Below are positions 8,382-16,863 of a DNA stretch of 64,000 nucleotides, piece after piece. This DNA is from an uncultured Bacteroidales bacterium. GTDB lineage: Bacteria > Bacteroidota > Bacteroidia > Bacteroidales > P3. The stretch lies in assembly GCA_937884485.1 (NCBI GenBank), contig CALGCG010000057.1, positions 5,184-69,183 of the forward strand, given 5' to 3'. Each line of letters begins with the position of its first letter. Position 1 is the first letter of the stretch. Below the pieces are notes generated by a model, which saw only the letters and a program-made list of their open reading frames with translations, made no database searches and was not told the origin of the DNA. The position numbers and the translations under genes were made by a program.

Positions 8382-10793
8382 CTATTGGTATAAAGGAATT
8401 ATGTACTCTCCAGGACCGACAGTGCGCTCGTAGCGGCTACCGGGGTACACCGTGGCGGTGGTACCAGTGGGAACTACGAGTTTAACACTCTTAACTTTCG
8501 ACTTTTCACTTTTAACTTCCACCTTGATGTCACCGTATTGTGTAGGCTTGGTGCAACGCACCCATTCAATTCCGTTGCATGGCTGCGGGTCGACGAAGAA
8601 ATGCTTGTAGCCGGGCTGTTCGGAATCGGGGCGGATGCCGGCGAGGGCCTGGTAGAACCAGATGCCGATGCCGTTGTAGCAGTTGTGCACGCGGCTGCGG
8701 TCCTCCTTGCCGGGGCGGCCGCAGTCCCACGACTCCCAGGTGGTGAATGCGTTATTGTGTGATTGCGTTATTGCGTTAGTGATTGCCGCGTCAGCACTTA
8801 CGCATTGACGCATTAACGCACTAACGCATTCAGTATCCATCATATTCAGGTAGCCGGGGTAGTCGGGCTGGCGCAGGAGGGTGGCCATGAGGTCGGCCTG
8901 CCTTTCGCGGATGCACCATTCGGTGAAGACGGGGGTGCCCATGAGGCCGAAGGCTACGTGGTCGCGGTAGCGGCCGTGGATGTCTTTGATTAATTGCGCC
9001 TTTACGGCGGCGGCGGTGGCGCTGTCGGGCGGTACGCCCATCAGCAGGGCGTAGGCCATATCGAGCGGGGTGCCGTTGGCGTAATAATGGCGCGTCGGCA
9101 TCTTGTCGGCATTGGTGTCCACATGGTAGAAATGGCGGTGGATGGCGTCGACAACGAGCTCCCGCCTTTCGGCGAAACGGTTCGCCTCGGAGGTAAGTCC
9201 CCTCATGCGCGCCATCCGCTCCATGTCGCCGAGGCATTCGGCGATGAAGCAGCTGTTGGCATGCAGCACGCTCTCGCCACCCTTGTCGACCCCTTCGGGC
9301 ACAGCCCAGTCGCCGAGGAACCATGCGTGTCGCTCGGTGTCGGGCCACGGTTGCAGGATGCCGTCGGATTGATTGCCGTTTTCTCCACTTCGGTCGCAAT
9401 CGGCATCCACGCTGTGCCGTTCAATGTAGTCCATCCAACGTTTCATATCTTTATAGTGGCGGTAGATGAGCGTGGGATCGCCATAGTTGAGGTAGGTGCG
9501 CCAGGGGGCTTTGACGATGAAGCCCTGCCAGTAGGGGCCGCCGCCGGTGCGGAAGGCAGGAGCTACGTAGGGCAGGTCGCCCGTGCTGTCCAGCGCATCT
9601 TGCCAGGCCTGCATCCACTGGCGGTAGGTGTCGCGCACGTCCCAGAGGGTCTGCAGGGTGTTGGTCGACGAGTTGCCGTCGCCGCCGTAGCCCATGCGCT
9701 CTATGTGCGGGCAGTCGACCATATAGCCACTGAAAGTGAGGCAGCTGAGGGTGTACTTCACCATGTCGTGGATGGCGTTCAGCCGTGGGTCGCTGCACTC
9801 AAAGGTGGCACCGCCCGCAGGGTCGACGGCGCTGATTTGCAGGGCGCGGGCTGAGACCACACTTGCACCTTTGACACGGACGTAGCGGAACGAGTGGGTG
9901 TGGAAGCGGTTGGTGAAGTGGATGTCGTCGTCGCCCGAGCCGTCGCTGACGTAGATGTCGGTCTCGGTATGTGGAGGCTTGGCATCGAGGTGGTCGAGGT
10001 ATTCCATGGTTATCGAGTCGCCTTCGGGGATAGGGAGACAGTCGAGTTGGAACCAGCCTGTCACCACGCGGCCGAAGTCGAAGAGGAGCGTGCCGTCGGG
10101 CAGGGTGTCGACCGATTGAGGCTGCGGTCCGCCAACAATTCGGTTGCCTTTGAATTCCTGTGATGCAATCGCAGGCTGGCAGCCTGCGTCCCAAATGGTT
10201 GCCGGGCGCCAGGTTTCCTTGACGCGGGCGTCGTAGCGCTCGCCGCCGAACTGCAGGGGCTGCCAGCTGCCGGTGTAGCTGTAGGGAGACGGCGAGGCCT
10301 CCCAGGTGCTGTCGGTGCTGGCAAGGATGTAGATAAGACCGCATTCGCCGTCGCTCACACTACGTTCCACCACGGCCCGGGCTACCGCCGGGGTGCCGTA
10401 TATGCGCCCCCAGCCCTGTCCGATCCAGAGCATCAGCTCGTTGTCGCCCTCGCGCACGAGGTCGGTGATGTCGTAGGTCACCTCCAGCGCCCGTCGGTCG
10501 AGCTGGCTGACGGCGGGCTGCAACACCTTGTCGTCGACCATGATGTCGTTTACATACACCTCGTGGTAGCCGAGCGAGACGACGCGGAGGCTGAACGTGA
10601 CGCTATGGCCGACGACAGGTGCAAGGTCGGCGCGCTCCACCTCGAACGTGGTGCGCAGCATGGGTGTCTCGGCCCAGCCGCCGTCGGTGCGGCAGCCGAT
10701 GAAGTGAGCTCGGCGACCTTGTGGAGCCAACTGCTGGGCAAGGAGCGGAGCCGGCAACAGCAGCAGGACAATTAGCAGTTTCAACCTTTTCAT
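8382..10793 (-). CDS. Alpha-L-rhamnosidase-type glycoside hydrolase (GH78)
   Basis: 803 residues with a signal peptide (about 1-19, ending LLAQ). An N-terminal Bac_rhamnosid_N-like sandwich (YHEVYVND...DITDLVREGDNELMLWIGQGWGR) is followed by the concanavalin-like domain and the six-hairpin catalytic domain with the acid motif DCPHIERMGYGGDGNSS (around residues 355-370). The TTWESW motif carries the second catalytic Glu near residue 675, and a C-terminal beta-sandwich ends the protein. Three repeat insertions can be seen: an AGCQPA palindrome (10171-10187), a tandem repeat just before TTWESW (8746-8831), and a KSEKSKVKS repeat near the C-terminus (8491-8520). It lies 4 bp upstream of the other GH78, so the two are probably co-transcribed. 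Confidence 0.9.
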   Translation of the reverse strand: MKRLKLLIVLLLLPAPLLAQQLAPQGRRAHFIGCRTDGGWAETPMLRTTFEVERADLAPVVGHSVTFSLRVVSLGYHEVYVNDIMVDDKVLQPAVSQLDRRALEVTYDITDLVREGDNELMLWIGQGWGRIYGTPAVARAVVERSVSDGECGLIYILASTDSTWEASPSPYSYTGSWQPLQFGGERYDARVKETWRPATIWDAGCQPAIASQEFKGNRIVGGPQPQSVDTLPDGTLLFDFGRVVTGWFQLDCLPIPEGDSITMEYLDHLDAKPPHTETDIYVSDGSGDDDIHFTNRFHTHSFRYVRVKGASVVSARALQISAVDPAGGATFECSDPRLNAIHDMVKYTLSCLTFSGYMVDCPHIERMGYGGDGNSSTNTLQTLWDVRDTYRQWMQAWQDALDSTGDLPYVAPAFRTGGGPYWQGFIVKAPWRTYLNYGDPTLIYRHYKDMKRWMDYIERHSVDADCDRSGENGNQSDGILQPWPDTERHAWFLGDWAVPEGVDKGGESVLHANSCFIAECLGDMERMARMRGLTSEANRFAERRELVVDAIHRHFYHVDTNADKMPTRHYYANGTPLDMAYALLMGVPPDSATAAAVKAQLIKDIHGRYRDHVAFGLMGTPVFTEWCIRERQADLMATLLRQPDYPGYLNMMDTECVSALMRQCVSADAAITNAITQSHNNAFTTWESWDCGRPGKEDRSRVHNCYNGIGIWFYQALAGIRPDSEQPGYKHFFVDPQPCNGIEWVRCTKPTQYGDIKVEVKSEKSKVKSVKLVVPTGTTATVYPGSRYERTVGPGEYIIPLYQ
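8491..8520. repeat. Tandem microrepeat in the GH78 C-terminal domain
   Basis: TTAACTTTCGACTTTTCACT-type units of about 9 bp, read on the minus strand as VKSEKSKVKSVK. It belongs to the same class as the other AT-rich tandem microrepeats in this window. Confidence 0.55.
8746..8831. repeat. Tandem ACGCATTA-type microrepeat beside the GH78 active site
   Basis: About 86 bp made of variants of GCGTTAnTG / AACGCATTA units. In the protein it gives CVSALMRQCVSADAAITNAITQ, directly before the catalytic TTWESW segment. Relatives of this enzyme usually go from the YPGYxxM region to the TTWExW motif without such a stretch. Confidence 0.6.
10171..10187. repeat. 17-bp hairpin repeat inside GH78 (copy 2)
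   Basis: GCAGGCT-GGC-AGCCTGC, perfect 7-bp arms and a 3-nt loop. On the coding strand it is preceded by TGGGAC and read as DAGCQPAI. The same 17 bp occur at 40550-40566. Confidence 0.75.
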
Positions 10794-10817
10794 GGCGTTT
10801 GCGGTTCGTATCTTCGA

Positions 10818-10895
10818 CCTATCATGTTCTTCCCTCGAAGAGGATGGTAAGAGGCGGGTAAGACCGAGGTAAGAAGATGGGAAGAAGATGATAGG
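10818..10895 (+). repeat. 78-bp intergenic element, copy A
   Basis: Begins CCTATCATGTTCTTCCC and ends GGGAAGAAGATGATAGG, terminal inverted repeats of 17 bp with one mismatch. Inside are tandem purine units such as GGTAAGAGGCG and GGTAAGAAGAT. The flank GTGCTGGTTATCAGTTAATT is shared with other copies. It lies 25 bp before the start codon of the minus-strand GH78 and 64 bp after the end of SstT. Confidence 0.8.
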
Positions 10896-10958
10896 GTAAA
10901 GGTGCTGGTTATCAGTTAATTATGTGGCAATTTGTTTGGTTCTTCAATTTGCTGTAAA

Positions 10959-12212
10959 TCAGTCTGTTGGCAAATCCGTTTTTCCCGGATTCCGGTTGTG
11001 TTTTTTCCGGTCGTAGTATTCGGCGGTGGCGGTGAAGAAGGCGTCGCCGCTGGAGTTGAGTGCCGTCTCGACCGAGTCCTGCACCACGCCGACGATGAAG
11101 CCGATGGCTACGGCCTGCATGGCCACGTCGTTGCCGATGCCGAAGAAGGAGCACGCCATGGGGATGAGCAGCAGGGAGCCGCCGGCCACGCCCGAGGCGC
11201 CGCAGGCGCCGAGGGTGGCTATGATGCTGAGGAAGAGGGCCGAGGCGAAGCTGACATCGATGCCCACCGTGTGGGCCACAGCCAGCGAGAAGACGGTGAT
11301 GGTCACCGCCGCGCCGTCCATGTTGATGGTGGCGCCCAGCGGGATGCTGACGGAGTAGAACTCCTCGTCGAGGCCCAGTTTCTTGCACAGCGCCATGTTG
11401 ATGGGGATATTGGCCGCCGACGAGCGGGTGAAGAAGGCCTGCAGGCCGCTCTCCTTGAGGCAGGTGAAGAGTAGGGGATAGGGGTTCTGCTTGAGCATGA
11501 GGAAGGAGATGAGGGGGTTGAAGATGAACGTGTTGGCCAGCATGCAGCCCACGAGGAGCAGCAGCAGGTGGCCGTAGGTGGTGAAGATCGCGAGGCCGTT
11601 CTCGCTCACGGTGCTGAACACCAGGCCGAGGATGCCGAAGGGGGCGAACTGGATGACCCATTTCACCACGCGCGTCACCACGGTGCTGAGGTCGTGCACC
11701 ACGTTGACCGTGGCCTTGGAGGCCATGGTTTTCAACGCTATGCCGAGGATGATGCTCCAGAAGAGGATGGCGATGTAGTTGGCGTTGGCGATGGCGGCCA
11801 CGGGGTTGGCCACCATGGAGGTGAGCAGGTTGGTGAACACCTCGGCCAGCGACCCGGCCTCAGGCTCGACGTCGGCCACCTCGCCCAGCTCCAGCGTCAC
11901 GGGGAAGAGCATGCTGCCCGCTACGGCGCAGAGGGCGGCGATGAAGGTGGAAAGCAGATAGCGCGAAATGACGGTGCGGAAGCGTGGCCCCAGCCCGCTG
12001 CCGGCTTTGGCGATGCTGCTCATGACAAGCACGGCCACCAGCACCGGGGCTATGCCCTTGAGGGCGGAGACGAACATGCGGCCCAGGATAGCGATGCCCG
12101 TCCACTGCGGCAGCAGCAGACCCAGCGTGGCGCCGACGACCAGGCCGATGAAGATGCGCAGCATGAGGCTGACGGAGGTGTACTTGGTGAGTATTTGCTT
12201 GAAGATGTTCAT
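10959..12212 (-). CDS. sstT: Serine/threonine:Na+ symporter SstT
   Basis: 417 residues of the dicarboxylate/amino acid:cation symporter family. About eight hydrophobic segments run from residue ~17 to ~385. Re-entrant loop signatures are present: SSAANIPINM (about residue 278) and the family hallmark GATINMDGAA (about residue 303). The remaining sequence matches SstT proteins along its length (for example FVSALKGIAPVLVAVLVMSSIAKA). SstT takes up serine and threonine with sodium across the inner membrane. It sits in the middle of the glycosidase block, 21 bp downstream of a GH97 gene and on the same strand; a functional link with the glycosidases is not obvious. Confidence 0.95.
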   Translation of the reverse strand: MNIFKQILTKYTSVSLMLRIFIGLVVGATLGLLLPQWTGIAILGRMFVSALKGIAPVLVAVLVMSSIAKAGSGLGPRFRTVISRYLLSTFIAALCAVAGSMLFPVTLELGEVADVEPEAGSLAEVFTNLLTSMVANPVAAIANANYIAILFWSIILGIALKTMASKATVNVVHDLSTVVTRVVKWVIQFAPFGILGLVFSTVSENGLAIFTTYGHLLLLLVGCMLANTFIFNPLISFLMLKQNPYPLLFTCLKESGLQAFFTRSSAANIPINMALCKKLGLDEEFYSVSIPLGATINMDGAAVTITVFSLAVAHTVGIDVSFASALFLSIIATLGACGASGVAGGSLLLIPMACSFFGIGNDVAMQAVAIGFIVGVVQDSVETALNSSGDAFFTATAEYYDRKKHNRNPGKTDLPTD

Positions 12213-12233
12213 AGTGGTGGATATATTTGTGGT

Positions 12234-14318
12234 TTAGTTGATTTTTATGACGAAACCGCCGCCTGGGGCGAGGTGGATTTTCAGAGCGGAAGAGTCCGAG
12301 AGGAAAGAGATAACATTATAGTCGCTGCCCTTGCGGTGGGCGTTGATACCGTCAGAGAATATCGTCAAGTTATCCGCGGCTGCCATTCCACAAACAGGCA
12401 TCTGAGGTTCGTCGGCATCGGCATTGTGTAGTACGGAGAGGTCGATTTCGACGTCCCGTTCTGTCCAGTTGGTGATGCCGCCGATGTACCATGTGTTGCC
12501 TTTGCGGCGGGCGGTGACGATGTACTCGCCCACCTCGCCCTGCAGCACGCGCGTCTCGTCCCACACGGTGGGTATCTCCGCCAAGAAGCGCGTGTAGTCG
12601 GGCTCGCGCTCATAGTGCGTAGGCGAGTCGCAGAGCATGTTGAGCGGCGACTCCAGCACGATGTAGAGCGCCAGCTGGTGGCAGCGGGTGCCTTGGCTCA
12701 TGGGCTCCATCCAGCAGGGGTGGTAGTTCCACTTGCCGCCGTTGAGCATGGCGCCCTGCGTGTAGTCCATCGGCCCCGCCGCCTGGCGGATGAAGGGTAT
12801 CTCGCAGTCGTAGCGCATCTGGTCCACGGTGGTCGGGGCCCACTTCATCTGCTCCAGTCCGAAGACGCCCTCGAAGTTGAGCACGTTTGGGTAGGTGCGT
12901 GTGAATCCCGCGGGCTTGAAGGCGCCGTGGAAGTCGACCAGCAGGTGGTGCTTGGCGCAGGTCTCCGCTGCACGGCGGTAGAAGTCGACGGCGAGCTGGT
13001 CGTCGCGGTCCATAAAGTCGATCTTGAAGCCTTTGACGCCCATCTGGCTATAGTGCTCACACACGCGCTCCATATCCCTTTCAAAGGCATAGTAGCCGGC
13101 CCAGAGGATGATGCCGACATTCCTTTCTTTGGCATACTGCACCAGCATGGGCAGGTCAATCTCGGGCACCACCCGGAAGAGGTCGGCCTCGCCGTTGACG
13201 GCCCAGCCCTCGTCGAGGATGACGTATTCGATGCCATACTTGGAGGCGAAGTCGATGTAGTGCTTGTAGGTGTCGTTGTTCACTCCGGCAGGGAAATCGA
13301 CGCCGCTGATGTTAAAGCAGTTCCACCACTCCCAGGCCACCTTGCCGGGCTTTATCCAGCTGATGTCGTCCACCCGCGACGGTTCCGCCAGCAGGTAGCT
13401 CAGGTTGTTCATCGCTATCTCGGTGTCAGTGCCCACCATCATGATGCGCCAGGGAAAGACCTTGCTGCGGTCCATCTCGGCGATGTAGTCCTCGCGCTCC
13501 TTCACCAGCAGCTGGAGGTTGTTGTGTCCTCCCTGCTCCACGCGGCGGGGCAAGGGGGCGTGATCACCCATCAACGGGCGGCCTCCCGTGCCATGCAGAT
13601 ACAGGCCCGGATAGTCGAGCAGCGCCGACTCGGTGATGCACACCTTCACGCCATTGTCGCAATGCACCATCAGCGGCAGGAAGCAGAGGCGACTCTGGTC
13701 GAGCTGTGAAAGTGGTAGTGTGGTGTACTGGCTCTCGAACGAAGTGCTGTACTGCACCTCGTGGTGAAGCGTTAGTTTGGTGTAGTGATTCTCTAACGAA
13801 GGTCTGTACTGCTCCTCGTAGCGAAGCGAGTCGAACTTGACATAAGGCACAGTGGCGGTCCAGTCGCCGTAGAAACTGTAATCCACCTTTTCCTTATTCA
13901 CACGTCCGGGCTTCCCTTCCCACACAAAGCGATAGGCAATGCCCTCGTTGTAGGCGCGGAAGACGAGCGAGAGGCCCTCCTTCAGGTGCAGGGTCAGCTC
14001 GTTGCAGTGGTTTCGCATAGTGGCCTGACGTGTGAAGGGCGAAGCCACTGTCTCGTCGATGGTACGACGGGTCACCTTCCTCACAGTCAGCGCGTCGAAT
14101 GTCTTGCCACCCTGCGAGTGCTCGATATCTATTAGGGAGGGGCGCAACAGCTGTATGTCGCCAAGATAAACGTAATAGTGTACGACTAAATCGTCAGTCC
14201 AGATATGCGCCACCAGCCGCCCGTCGGGCGAGGCGAGGGTGTAGGTTTTCTCTTTGGCTGCGGCGGAGAGCGACAGCAGAAGCAGGAAACTCAGGAGGAT
14301 GGGCTTAATGGTTTTCAT
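12234..14318 (-). CDS. GH97 glycosidase, retaining (alpha-galactosidase-like) type
   Basis: 694 residues with a signal peptide (about 1-21, ending SAAAK). The GH97 N-terminal beta-sandwich (residues ~25-290) is followed by the barrel with WEWWNC, YVILDEGW and FKIDFMDRDDQ near residue 433. The Asp in this last motif is the nucleophile in the retaining GH97 alpha-galactosidases, where inverting members have Gly. The GGPMDYTQGAM-type signature of the barrel end is present as GPMDYTQGAM. Residues ~165-203 contain a 19-residue tandem duplication from a 57-bp DNA repeat (13722-13835). It lies 12 bp downstream of the other GH97, so the pair is probably co-transcribed. It probably acts on alpha-galactosides in the periplasm. 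Confidence 0.9.
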   Translation of the reverse strand: MKTIKPILLSFLLLLSLSAAAKEKTYTLASPDGRLVAHIWTDDLVVHYYVYLGDIQLLRPSLIDIEHSQGGKTFDALTVRKVTRRTIDETVASPFTRQATMRNHCNELTLHLKEGLSLVFRAYNEGIAYRFVWEGKPGRVNKEKVDYSFYGDWTATVPYVKFDSLRYEEQYRPSLENHYTKLTLHHEVQYSTSFESQYTTLPLSQLDQSRLCFLPLMVHCDNGVKVCITESALLDYPGLYLHGTGGRPLMGDHAPLPRRVEQGGHNNLQLLVKEREDYIAEMDRSKVFPWRIMMVGTDTEIAMNNLSYLLAEPSRVDDISWIKPGKVAWEWWNCFNISGVDFPAGVNNDTYKHYIDFASKYGIEYVILDEGWAVNGEADLFRVVPEIDLPMLVQYAKERNVGIILWAGYYAFERDMERVCEHYSQMGVKGFKIDFMDRDDQLAVDFYRRAAETCAKHHLLVDFHGAFKPAGFTRTYPNVLNFEGVFGLEQMKWAPTTVDQMRYDCEIPFIRQAAGPMDYTQGAMLNGGKWNYHPCWMEPMSQGTRCHQLALYIVLESPLNMLCDSPTHYEREPDYTRFLAEIPTVWDETRVLQGEVGEYIVTARRKGNTWYIGGITNWTERDVEIDLSVLHNADADEPQMPVCGMAAADNLTIFSDGINAHRKGSDYNVISFLSDSSALKIHLAPGGGFVIKIN
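13722..13835. repeat. 57-bp in-frame tandem duplication inside GH97
   Basis: Two units (13722-13778 and 13779-13835) align with an offset of exactly 57 bp, for example TCTCGAACGAA / CTCTAACGAA and CTGTACTGC in both. They encode DSLRYEEQYRPSLENHYT and LTLHHEVQYSTSFESQYT, so a 19-residue motif is doubled. Confidence 0.65.
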
Positions 14319-14330
14319 AGGGAAGGTGGT

Positions 14331-16733
14331 TTATTTTATCTCGCGAATCGAAACGGCGAAGCCGCCGCAGGGGGCCATGCGGAGCTTCAGTTTGCTCTTC
14401 TTGGTGACCGTCTTCTTGGTGATGGTGTATGCCTTGGGGTTGTAGCCCTCCTTCTGGGCGGCCTCCCAGCCAATATGCACATCCGACACATAGCCACTGG
14501 CGTCTTTGGAGTCGGCGTAGATGGTGGCCTCGTATTTTACGCCGGGCTTCAGGAAGTCGAGCTTCACCTCCACCTCGCGGGCCTGCTCGTCGGTGACACC
14601 GCCGACGTACCAGACGTCCAGCGGAGCTATAGTTTCTATAGTTCCTATAGCGGCATCGAGACCATAGACGAAGCAGGCGGTGTTGCTGATGACGCCTTTC
14701 TTGCCGTCGGCGAGGGTGCCCACGCCGTCGGCGGCGAGGTTGAGGGTGGAGGTCTTCGGATGGCGGGCGGTGACGATATAGTCGCCGATTTCGGCGGCTA
14801 TATAAATGCTGGTGTCCCAGTCGACGGCCACATCCTTGATGAATTGGAAGGCGTCCATGTGGGGCTCGTAGTGCTCGGGGAAGTCGGCGGCCATCTGCAG
14901 CGGCGAGTAGAAGGTAACGTACAATCCCAGCTGGTTGCAAATCGTGTGGCGCATCAGGTCCTTGTTCCACGGGGCATTCTTCTCCATGTCGGTCTCGAAG
15001 ATGCCGGGCGTGTAGTCCATCGGGCCGCCCTGCAGACGCGTGAAGGGCAGGATGGTGGTGTGGCCGGGATTGATGCGGCCGCGGAACTCGGTGCCCATAG
15101 CGCTCTCGTTGCCAATCATGTTGGGCCACGTGCGGCACAATCCCGTGGGGCGCACCGCCTCGTGGGCGTTGACCATAATCTTGTGCTTCGCGGCTTCGAC
15201 GATGGCGCGGTGGTAGTGGTTGATGATGGGCTGGCTGTAGTGGTGCTCGCCGTGGGGCACAATGCGGCCCACGTAGCCGCTCTTGACGGCGTCATAGCCA
15301 TACTTATTCATCAGCGTGTAGGCCGGCTCCATGAAGCGCTCGTAGTTGCTCACCGACGAACTGCTCTCGTGGTGCATAATCAGGCGGATGCCCTTGCGGT
15401 GGGCATACTCGTTCAGCGCCGGCAGGTCGAAGTCGGGGTAGGGTGTCTGGAAGTCGAAGACGTAGTCTTTGTCCTTGCCGTACCAGTCTTCCCAGCCGAT
15501 GTTCCAACCCTCGATGAGGAGGGCGTCGAAACCGTGCTCGGCGGCGAAGTCGATGTAGCGGCGCACGTTGGCGTTGTTGGCCCCGTGGCGGCCGTGGGGC
15601 TTGGCCTTGGTGTAGTCGGTGGTGGAGCCTTGCAGCGAGGGCGGCAGCGAGGGGTCGCCGGGGAGACGGACGGAGGGGAAGTCGTTGGTGTAGCCCCAGG
15701 TGCTGTGGTCGGAGATCATCTCCCACCAGACGCCCATATACTTCACCGGGTGTATCCAGCTGACGTCCTCCAGGGCGCAAGGCTCGTTGAGGTTGAGTAT
15801 GAGACGCGAACGCAGCACGTCGGTGGCCTTCTCGCACACCTGGACGGTGCGCCAGGGGGTGTAGCAGGGCGACTGCAGTCGACCCACATAGCCCGTGGCG
15901 TCAGGCGTGAGGTGCACCTTGAGAGAGAATGTGTTCTCGTCGAGGTCGAGGTTCATGGTGGGGAAGTCGAGCACGGCGGCCTCGTGGATGTTGATGTAGA
16001 GGCCGTCGTCGGTCTTCATCTGCAGGGCGGTCTGCAGGGCGGTCTCGGAAAAACTCTTCCAGGGCCAGCCGCCGGTGAGGTGGGGGTTGTTGTGCAGACG
16101 GCGCACCTCGCTCAGGCGGCTCTGGGTGTAGTTGAACTCCTGCGTGTCGTAGTCGCCGGGAATCCACCATGCCGTGTGGTCGCCGGTGAGGCAGAACTCC
16201 GTCAGCTCGTCGGTGAGCCAGAAGGTCACCAGCGAGTTATATACCGGTTTCGACAAGTCCTGTTCTACTCCAACGGTTGACTCGAACTCGTAGCGGAACC
16301 CCAAGCCGTCGTCGTAGAGGCGGAAGCGGATATCCATCACCGTGGGTTTGTCCACCCGCTTGCCCTCGTGGTCGAGGTAGAAGTCCTGTTGCAGCGTGAC
16401 GCAGAGCTCGTTGTATCGGTTGCGGATGTTGGCCTCCTCGCCCCAGACGGGCTGCCACGTCTCGTCGAAGGAGTTGCGCTGCACATGGCTCACGCTGAAG
16501 CCGCTGGCGAGGTCGCTCTTGCGCCATTCGAGGGTGAAGCCCATGCGCGATGGCTGCATCACCGCCTTGCTGTCGCGGTAGAGGCTGTAAAAGGGTTTTC
16601 CGTCGCGCAGCTCGAAGCGCATCTCCATGCGCCCGTCCGGACTCTTCAGCGGCTTGACTGTCGTTGTCTCGTAGGCCCAAAGCGAGGCTTCTGCCAGCAC
16701 CAGTGAGAGGAAAAATAGAAATACTCGTTTCAT
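14331..16733 (-). CDS. GH97 glycosidase, inverting (SusB-like alpha-glucosidase) type
   Basis: The start at 16733 (MKRVFLFFLSLVLAEASLWA, a signal peptide) is preferred over an in-frame ATG at 16766, giving ~800 residues. It matches SusB-type GH97: sandwich domain, then LIEGWNIGWEDWYG, RLIMHHE, VKSGYVGRI (Gly where retaining enzymes have the Asp nucleophile), VNAHEAVRPTGLCRTWPN, GNESA and GGPMDYTPGIFE. The Glu residues in HHE and NESA correspond to the metal-binding and base residues of inverting enzymes. A C-terminal beta domain follows. The role is release of glucose from alpha-glucosides in the periplasm. A tandem CTATAG microrepeat (14629-14652) encodes IGTIETIAP. A 78-bp element lies 37 bp upstream of the start. 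Confidence 0.9.
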   Translation of the reverse strand: MKRVFLFFLSLVLAEASLWAYETTTVKPLKSPDGRMEMRFELRDGKPFYSLYRDSKAVMQPSRMGFTLEWRKSDLASGFSVSHVQRNSFDETWQPVWGEEANIRNRYNELCVTLQQDFYLDHEGKRVDKPTVMDIRFRLYDDGLGFRYEFESTVGVEQDLSKPVYNSLVTFWLTDELTEFCLTGDHTAWWIPGDYDTQEFNYTQSRLSEVRRLHNNPHLTGGWPWKSFSETALQTALQMKTDDGLYINIHEAAVLDFPTMNLDLDENTFSLKVHLTPDATGYVGRLQSPCYTPWRTVQVCEKATDVLRSRLILNLNEPCALEDVSWIHPVKYMGVWWEMISDHSTWGYTNDFPSVRLPGDPSLPPSLQGSTTDYTKAKPHGRHGANNANVRRYIDFAAEHGFDALLIEGWNIGWEDWYGKDKDYVFDFQTPYPDFDLPALNEYAHRKGIRLIMHHESSSSVSNYERFMEPAYTLMNKYGYDAVKSGYVGRIVPHGEHHYSQPIINHYHRAIVEAAKHKIMVNAHEAVRPTGLCRTWPNMIGNESAMGTEFRGRINPGHTTILPFTRLQGGPMDYTPGIFETDMEKNAPWNKDLMRHTICNQLGLYVTFYSPLQMAADFPEHYEPHMDAFQFIKDVAVDWDTSIYIAAEIGDYIVTARHPKTSTLNLAADGVGTLADGKKGVISNTACFVYGLDAAIGTIETIAPLDVWYVGGVTDEQAREVEVKLDFLKPGVKYEATIYADSKDASGYVSDVHIGWEAAQKEGYNPKAYTITKKTVTKKSKLKLRMAPCGGFAVSIREIK
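14629..14652. repeat. 9-bp tandem microrepeat in GH97
   Basis: CTATAGTTT-CTATAGTTC-CTATAGCGG: three 9-bp units read as AIGTIETI at a position near the start of the C-terminal domain. Confidence 0.55.
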
Positions 16734-16769
16734 ATTGCTGTTTTTCAGTTTTTTGATTCGTTCCATGCA

Positions 16770-16847
16770 CCTATCATCTTCTTCCGGAGCAGAGGTGGGG
16801 AATAAGAGGGTAAGAGGAGGGTAAGAAGATGGGAAGAAGATGATAGG
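16770..16847 (+). repeat. 78-bp intergenic element, copy B
   Basis: Begins CCTATCATCTTCTTCC and ends GGGAAGAAGATGATAGG, with internal GGGTAAGAGGA/GGGTAAGAAGAT units. It occupies most of the gap between the start of GH97 (16733) and the end of the giant synthase (16864). The following flank, ATAAGTGTACTGTTTATCAATTGATTAC, reaches into the synthase stop codon. Confidence 0.8.
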
Positions 16848-16863
16848 ATAAGTGTACTGTTTA

